Shown piece by piece: positions 60,481 through 64,000 of a DNA stretch of 64,000 bases (position 1 is its first letter; each line of letters begins with the position of its first letter). Location: contig NZ_JAIXST010000141.1 in the NCBI RefSeq assembly GCF_027484545.1, forward strand, positions 1-64,000, written 5' to 3'. A program made the position numbers and the translations under genes. The stretch comes from Runella sp. (GTDB lineage Bacteria > Bacteroidota > Bacteroidia > Cytophagales > Spirosomataceae). The notes under the pieces were generated by a model. The model saw only the letters and a program-made list of their open reading frames with translations, was not told where the DNA came from and searched no databases.

Positions 60481-60840
60481 TCAGATTTTTCGTATGTCAC
60501 GGCGGAAGCGACGGATAAACGCTATTTCTTTTCCAGAAACCTGCTCATCGGCTTCTGCTATTTTTTCTACTACTTTAACTAAATACTTACGGGTAGCTGC
60601 ATTCAATTCATTACGATGCGAGGCAAAGCAACTCATCGCAAAGCTATAGGCGTCTTCGATGGTGGTCTGATAATGTTCACGCATCTGGAAAGATTGCATT
60701 GCGAGTTCGCCGTGGGGTTCTTCCACGAGCCTTATGCGAGCTTTCAGGGATTCGTGCAAGTGGAGTTGTCCATCGGTTTTGACCAAGGCATAAACGGCGC
60801 TTCCAAGGCCGATGTATAAACAAGGATTGAGGATTTTCAT
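60481..60840 (-). CDS. TerB-like helical protein
   Basis: The 119-residue cytoplasmic protein contains a TerB-like pattern in its second half: KYLVKVVEKIAEADEQVSGKEIAFIRRFRRDI, matching the iaxADgxixxxEixfi signature. The N-terminal half (ESLKARIRLVEEPH...) is less clear. TerB folds bind metal or act in stress-related multi-protein systems; no other Ter gene is nearby, so a tellurite role is not indicated. The start is the only ATG preceding a conserved-looking region. Confidence 0.6.
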   Translation of the reverse strand: MKILNPCLYIGLGSAVYALVKTDGQLHLHESLKARIRLVEEPHGELAMQSFQMREHYQTTIEDAYSFAMSCFASHRNELNAATRKYLVKVVEKIAEADEQVSGKEIAFIRRFRRDIRKI

Positions 60841-60930
60841 GGGATTTTATGATTAAATCGGTTTATAAATTCAGGAAAAAAGACAGTACAAATAAAAGTA
60901 TCCATCCCGTCTAAACTCAAACAGTCATTA

Positions 60931-61719
60931 TTACTGTACTTTATCAGGAGCTATCAACATGGGTGCGTTGCCATTGGTGATAATCACTTTACTGTTAGGA
61001 GAAGTGGAAAGCTTGTTGAATGCCTCAATGGACTTAAACTGAATCAGCATCGGTGTGAGCCCTTCATTGATTATCTTCTGGGCATCCCGTACTCCTTCCG
61101 CTTCGATAATTCTGCGTTGGGCTTCCTGGCGTTCTTTGTCCAGAATAAACTGCATTCGTTGAGAATCTTGTTCGGCTTCGAGTTTTTCTTCAATAGCTTT
61201 AGTGAGTCCAGCTGGCAGTACAATACTCTTCAAAAGAACCGACTCTACAATGAAGCCCCGGTCTTTTAGCTGCGACATCATCTGTTCCCGAATCGCATTC
61301 TCAATGGAAGCTCGTTGCCCTGTATGCATGTCTTTGGCAAAATAGCGAGCAGACACATCAGCTACTGCTGAACGAAACACGGGCAAAATCACTACTTGGT
61401 CGTAGTTATGGCCTAATTTTTCGACAATTTGCGGTGCTTGGCTACCTACTACGCGGTATAAAATAGAAATATCCGATTGCACAGTAAGACCTTCTTTGGA
61501 AGGCAACGGTGACCTTACTTCAATATTCATGGTGCGGGTAGGCACTTTGATAATGCGCGTCACAAACGGATTATAGCCTTTTACCCCTTCCATGATGGGA
61601 GCCTGCTGAATCTTTCCGAGGGTACGTTTCACCCCCACTTCGCCTTGGCGAACAACGGCGCAACTGCTAAAAAAACAGGCAACTGAAAAAACGGCTAATA
61701 CATTCAATAATCGTTTCAT
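60931..61719 (-). CDS. SPFH/prohibitin-family lipoprotein
   Basis: The 262-residue protein contains a Band 7 (SPFH) domain at about 22-210, with GEVGVKRTLGKI, VKGYNPFVTRIIKVPTRTMNIEV and a coiled-coil region (LEAEQDSQRMQFILDKERQEAQRRI). The N-terminus ends with FFSSCAVVRQ, a lipobox-like sequence with Cys20, so the protein is likely lipid-anchored rather than membrane-spanning. Prohibitin-like proteins form ring scaffolds on membranes. A promoter box at 61821-61828 precedes it. The lipid anchor is unusual for the family in general but known in Bacteroidota. Confidence 0.88.
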   Translation of the reverse strand: MKRLLNVLAVFSVACFFSSCAVVRQGEVGVKRTLGKIQQAPIMEGVKGYNPFVTRIIKVPTRTMNIEVRSPLPSKEGLTVQSDISILYRVVGSQAPQIVEKLGHNYDQVVILPVFRSAVADVSARYFAKDMHTGQRASIENAIREQMMSQLKDRGFIVESVLLKSIVLPAGLTKAIEEKLEAEQDSQRMQFILDKERQEAQRRIIEAEGVRDAQKIINEGLTPMLIQFKSIEAFNKLSTSPNSKVIITNGNAPMLIAPDKVQ

Positions 61720-61820
61720 GGTTGTTGATGAGTTAAATTGTTGATGAAGTGAAAAATTATGTATGGCATCAATTTTAGGCAGAGATTTATTTTATAGGTT
61801 GCCTCCCTAATTTGATGTGG

Positions 61821-61828
61821 CAAAAGTA
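61821..61828 (-). promoter_or_regulatory. -7 box for the SPFH gene
   Basis: CAAAAGTA on the plus strand gives TACTTTTG on the minus strand, 102 bp before the ATG at 61719. Confidence 0.5.
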
Positions 61829-61881
61829 GCGCGGGGTTATTAGAGGGGAATTAAGGCCACACGAGATGTGCATTAGAAATA

Positions 61882-62199
61882 TTATGGGGTCTGTTGAAGT
61901 AATTTTAACTCCCCCTGCATTTGAACCAGCTTTCTGTCGGCCTCCAACTTGGCGGCGTAGAGAGAATCGTATCGCAGGCGTAGCGAGTCGTGTTGCTCGC
62001 GTAGGCTTAGGTGTTGGTCCCTATAGCGAAAAGCCGTACCTAAGCCTCCAAAGAAAAGTAAAGCAAATGTCATAAAAAAAACACTTGCCACCACTGTAGT
62101 AGCCCACTTCCGACTGGTTCTTCGAATTACTCTCGTTTTGGAGGTTTCAGAAAAATCTAATTTATAGCGTATCACGGTCTTGCCTTTTGGTTGAGACAA
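61882..62199 (-). CDS. Small membrane protein with coiled-coil tail; start uncertain
   Basis: The open frame from a TTG at 62199 encodes 105 residues, with a membrane segment at about residues 33-52 (WATTVVASVFFMTFALLFF) and a coiled coil after it (LREQHDSLRLRYDSLYAAKLEADRKLVQ). There is no ATG ahead of the membrane segment; a GTG at 62175 is an alternative start. A TAGTTTTG promoter-like box at 62197-62204 (minus) overlaps the TTG, so the GTG may be favoured. The function is unknown. The kinase gene ends 50 bp upstream. Confidence 0.55.
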   Translation of the reverse strand: MSQPKGKTVIRYKLDFSETSKTRVIRRTSRKWATTVVASVFFMTFALLFFGGLGTAFRYRDQHLSLREQHDSLRLRYDSLYAAKLEADRKLVQMQGELKLLQQTP

Positions 62200-62248
62200 A
62201 ACTACGCCCCTCCCCTTAGAAGAAACTTAGACTGAAATTAGAAAATCA

Positions 62249-63613
62249 TTAGGATTTTTGGGGAAGAGTCATGGCAAAGGTGGTCCCCTGAACAGAGTCC
62301 GATTCAACCGCCAAACTTCCACGATGCAATTTAATGATACGTTCGGTAAGAGACAGGCCAATGCCATGCCCGGCAATCGTACGCGCGTTGGAGCCTCGAT
62401 GAAAGGGCTTGAAAATCAAAGGCAGCTCCTCTTCCGGAATCACCGACCCCTGATTTGTAAAAGAGAGTTCAAACGCTTCGGGCAATTTATTAAAATGAAC
62501 CTTAACTTCATGGTCAGGCGAGAATTTGATCCCGTTTTCCAATAAATTGGTGAGGGCAATCTTCAGCAACGGTTCATTCCCCAGTACATTAAAGTGCGCT
62601 GATTCGTTGGAGAAATTCGCTAAATCTACTTTGATACCAGAATATGGATACGCCTTGAGCAACTCACTGCGAACTTGCCAAAAAACTTCATCTAAATAGA
62701 CATTCGTCAGTTTGACCGCCGACTCTTCCATACTGACCTTTGCCAATGACAGCAACCCATTGGACAAGCGATTCAATTGACGGGCATCATCAAGCACCGA
62801 GCACAGTGTATCGTGCCACTCTTGGGGGTCATTGTCCATCAGTGCTACTTCGATTTGTCCCGTAATGGCCGTAAGCGGCGTTCTTAATTCGTGCGAAGCA
62901 TTGGAAACAAACGCCCTTTGGAGTTGAAACGCTTCTTCTAAGCGGTCGAGCATTCGATTGAAACGCTCGGCCAATTGCCCAATTTCGTCTTGATTGTTCG
63001 ACATTTCTACCCGCAAATCCAGCCGAGTTGCGGTAATTTTATCCACACTATGGATGAGTCTTTTTAGGGGCAATAACGCCCGATACGCATACACCCAACC
63101 TACCAAAAACACCACAAAAGTGGCAAAAAACCACCCTAAACCCAGTACCCAAAGAAGGTTATTGACTTTGCTGTACCCGTATTTGTCAACCGCCGAGGCA
63201 AACACCACAAAGCGATTATAGCGGTCTTTAAACAGCACCCCCACCACCTCACGAAGGCCCTCTTTTTGTTGAATTTCGTTTTCGAGCCGTACGCGGTCAA
63301 GGATGTCTTTATCCACTTTCAAATAATCGGTACCGCTTTCGTACACGAGCGAGTCGCGGTAGTTGTAGATGATTATTTCTTCTTCATTCAAAACCGTTAA
63401 ATGATTTTCATCCAACAACTTAAAGAATTTTGGACTCACTTTCTTCTTCCCAAAAAGCAACTCCGCCGACGTGGTAGCTTCAGCTCGGAGGCGTTCATAA
63501 AACTCAATACGGCGATGACGCTCGGCCAACAGATAGATGCCCACACAAAAAGCCAATAACAACATCGAAACCACTGCGGTAAAAAGCAAAGTTAAGCGGG
63601 TGCGGATTGTCAT
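62249..63613 (-). CDS. OmpR-class sensor histidine kinase
   Basis: The 454-residue kinase has two membrane segments (about 7-26 and 150-177), a periplasmic sensor between them, a HAMP domain (about 178-230), HisKA with His241 in SNASHELRTPLTAITGQIEVAL and HATPase_c (LLKIALTNLLENGIKFSPD, FKPFHRGSNARTIAGHGIGLSLTERII). The overlap of its ATG with the regulator stop (ATGA at 63610-63613) shows coupling. The periplasmic domain has no recognised sensor fold, so the signal is unknown. The partner response regulator runs off the right edge. Confidence 0.95.
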   Translation of the reverse strand: MTIRTRLTLLFTAVVSMLLLAFCVGIYLLAERHRRIEFYERLRAEATTSAELLFGKKKVSPKFFKLLDENHLTVLNEEEIIIYNYRDSLVYESGTDYLKVDKDILDRVRLENEIQQKEGLREVVGVLFKDRYNRFVVFASAVDKYGYSKVNNLLWVLGLGWFFATFVVFLVGWVYAYRALLPLKRLIHSVDKITATRLDLRVEMSNNQDEIGQLAERFNRMLDRLEEAFQLQRAFVSNASHELRTPLTAITGQIEVALMDNDPQEWHDTLCSVLDDARQLNRLSNGLLSLAKVSMEESAVKLTNVYLDEVFWQVRSELLKAYPYSGIKVDLANFSNESAHFNVLGNEPLLKIALTNLLENGIKFSPDHEVKVHFNKLPEAFELSFTNQGSVIPEEELPLIFKPFHRGSNARTIAGHGIGLSLTERIIKLHRGSLAVESDSVQGTTFAMTLPQKS

Positions 63614-64000
63614 TTTTCTTTCAAGGTATAGCCCATACCTACTACCGTATGAATCAGCTTATTGGAAGTATCTTTATCAATTTTCTTACGCAAATAATTG
63701 ATATAAACCTCAATGAAATTAGTTCCCGTGTCGAAATTAATGTCCCATACTTTTTCGGCAATGTCCACTTTCGATACTACTCGCCCACGGTTGCGCATAA
63801 GGTATTCCAGCAATGCAAACTCTTTAGCAGTCAATTCGATGGTTTGTCCGTTTCGCCTTGCGAGCTTTTGATCTAAATCAAGCTCTAAATCCGCTACGCG
63901 CAAAATATTTACAGATTCAGGGGCTTTTATGGTTCTTTTGAGCAATGCCTTCAACCGCGCAATCAGCTCCATAAAATCAAATGGTTTCACCAAATAATCG
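63610..64000 (-). CDS. OmpR/PhoB-type response regulator (C-terminal part)
   Basis: Only the last 129 codons are inside the window; the gene continues beyond 64000. The receiver end reads DYLVKPFDFMELIARLKAL, with the conserved Lys-Pro, and a winged-helix DNA-binding domain follows (AKEFALLEYLMRNRGRVVSK, then NFIEVYINYLRKKIDK and HTVVGMGYTLKEK). The apparent short frame start is internal, not a real start. It is the partner of the kinase encoded immediately downstream. Confidence 0.95.
   Translation of the reverse strand, partial: DYLVKPFDFMELIARLKALLKRTIKAPESVNILRVADLELDLDQKLARRNGQTIELTAKEFALLEYLMRNRGRVVSKVDIAEKVWDINFDTGTNFIEVYINYLRKKIDKDTSNKLIHTVVGMGYTLKEK

Noticed and set aside
60481..60840. 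Tellurite resistance operon
   Set aside because: Only a TerB-like helix pattern is seen; no TerC, TerD or TerZ neighbour is present.

Overview
The window is a chromosomal stretch from a Bacteroidota bacterium, most likely of the order Cytophagales (a Runella-, Dyadobacter- or Spirosoma-like organism). The signs are a Rho factor with a long N-terminal insertion, a YidC of about 620 residues, three proteins ending in type IX secretion (T9SS) sorting domains, DUF4369/TlpA-like proteins, a YfhO protein and a Wzi-family protein. Many genes follow the Bacteroidota promoter box TAnnTTTG, and start codons lack Shine-Dalgarno sequences. No rRNA, tRNA, CRISPR array, insertion sequence, integrase or phage gene was recognised.

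Layout. 1-4016 (minus): DUF4331 surface protein, TPR lipoprotein, small exported protein and the start of a further gene. 4329-5871 (minus): hotdog thioesterase and MltG. 6289-10588 (plus): DinB-like protein, secreted alpha/beta hydrolase, small membrane protein and Tat-exported phospholipase C. 10689-14789: yidC (minus) and rho (plus), divergent around a 441-bp region. 15009-21692 (plus): exported protein with a frameshifting insertion, 7TMR-DISM sensor kinase with its NarL-type regulator, papain-like protease and two secreted unknowns. 21740-26362 (minus): RsmI-like methylase, hydrolase, M23 peptidase, two tiny helical proteins and an FAH-family enzyme. 26438-44893 (plus): a possible HolD/psi-like protein, then a glycan-related region with two T9SS glycoside hydrolases (one broken by two in-frame stops), thiolase, Wzi-like barrel, sialidase-like/fucosidase fusion, FG-GAP adhesin-like protein, DUF4394 lipoprotein and a GT39-like membrane glycosyltransferase. 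45010-50479: YfhO, methyltransferase, pfkA and a YdcF-family protein. 50580-53486: tandem TlpA-like lipoprotein or periplasmic paralogues. 53572-58301: lipoprotein, Uma2 protein, hisS, a 49-residue basic protein, membrane protein and zinc-ribbon methyltransferase. 58401-64000 (minus): envelope proteins (LRR, barrel-like, TerB-like, SPFH lipoprotein) and an OmpR/HK two-component pair running off the end.

How the genes fit together. Much of the window serves the cell envelope: membrane protein insertion (YidC), peptidoglycan processing (MltG, M23, YdcF/ElyC type), surface glycan enzymes exported by T9SS, membrane glycosyltransfer (GT39-like, YfhO), periplasmic redox proteins and two envelope-sensing two-component systems. 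Housekeeping genes (rho, hisS, pfkA, thiolase) are interspersed.

No clear new defence or mobile system is visible. The points most worth a second look are: the glycoside hydrolase whose second N-terminal module is bracketed by two in-frame stops; a 31-bp direct repeat that frameshifts an exported protein; degenerate repeats with a seven-base period at several gene edges; a C-rich leader in front of rho; the HolD/psi-like protein; and the sialidase-like/fucosidase fusion.
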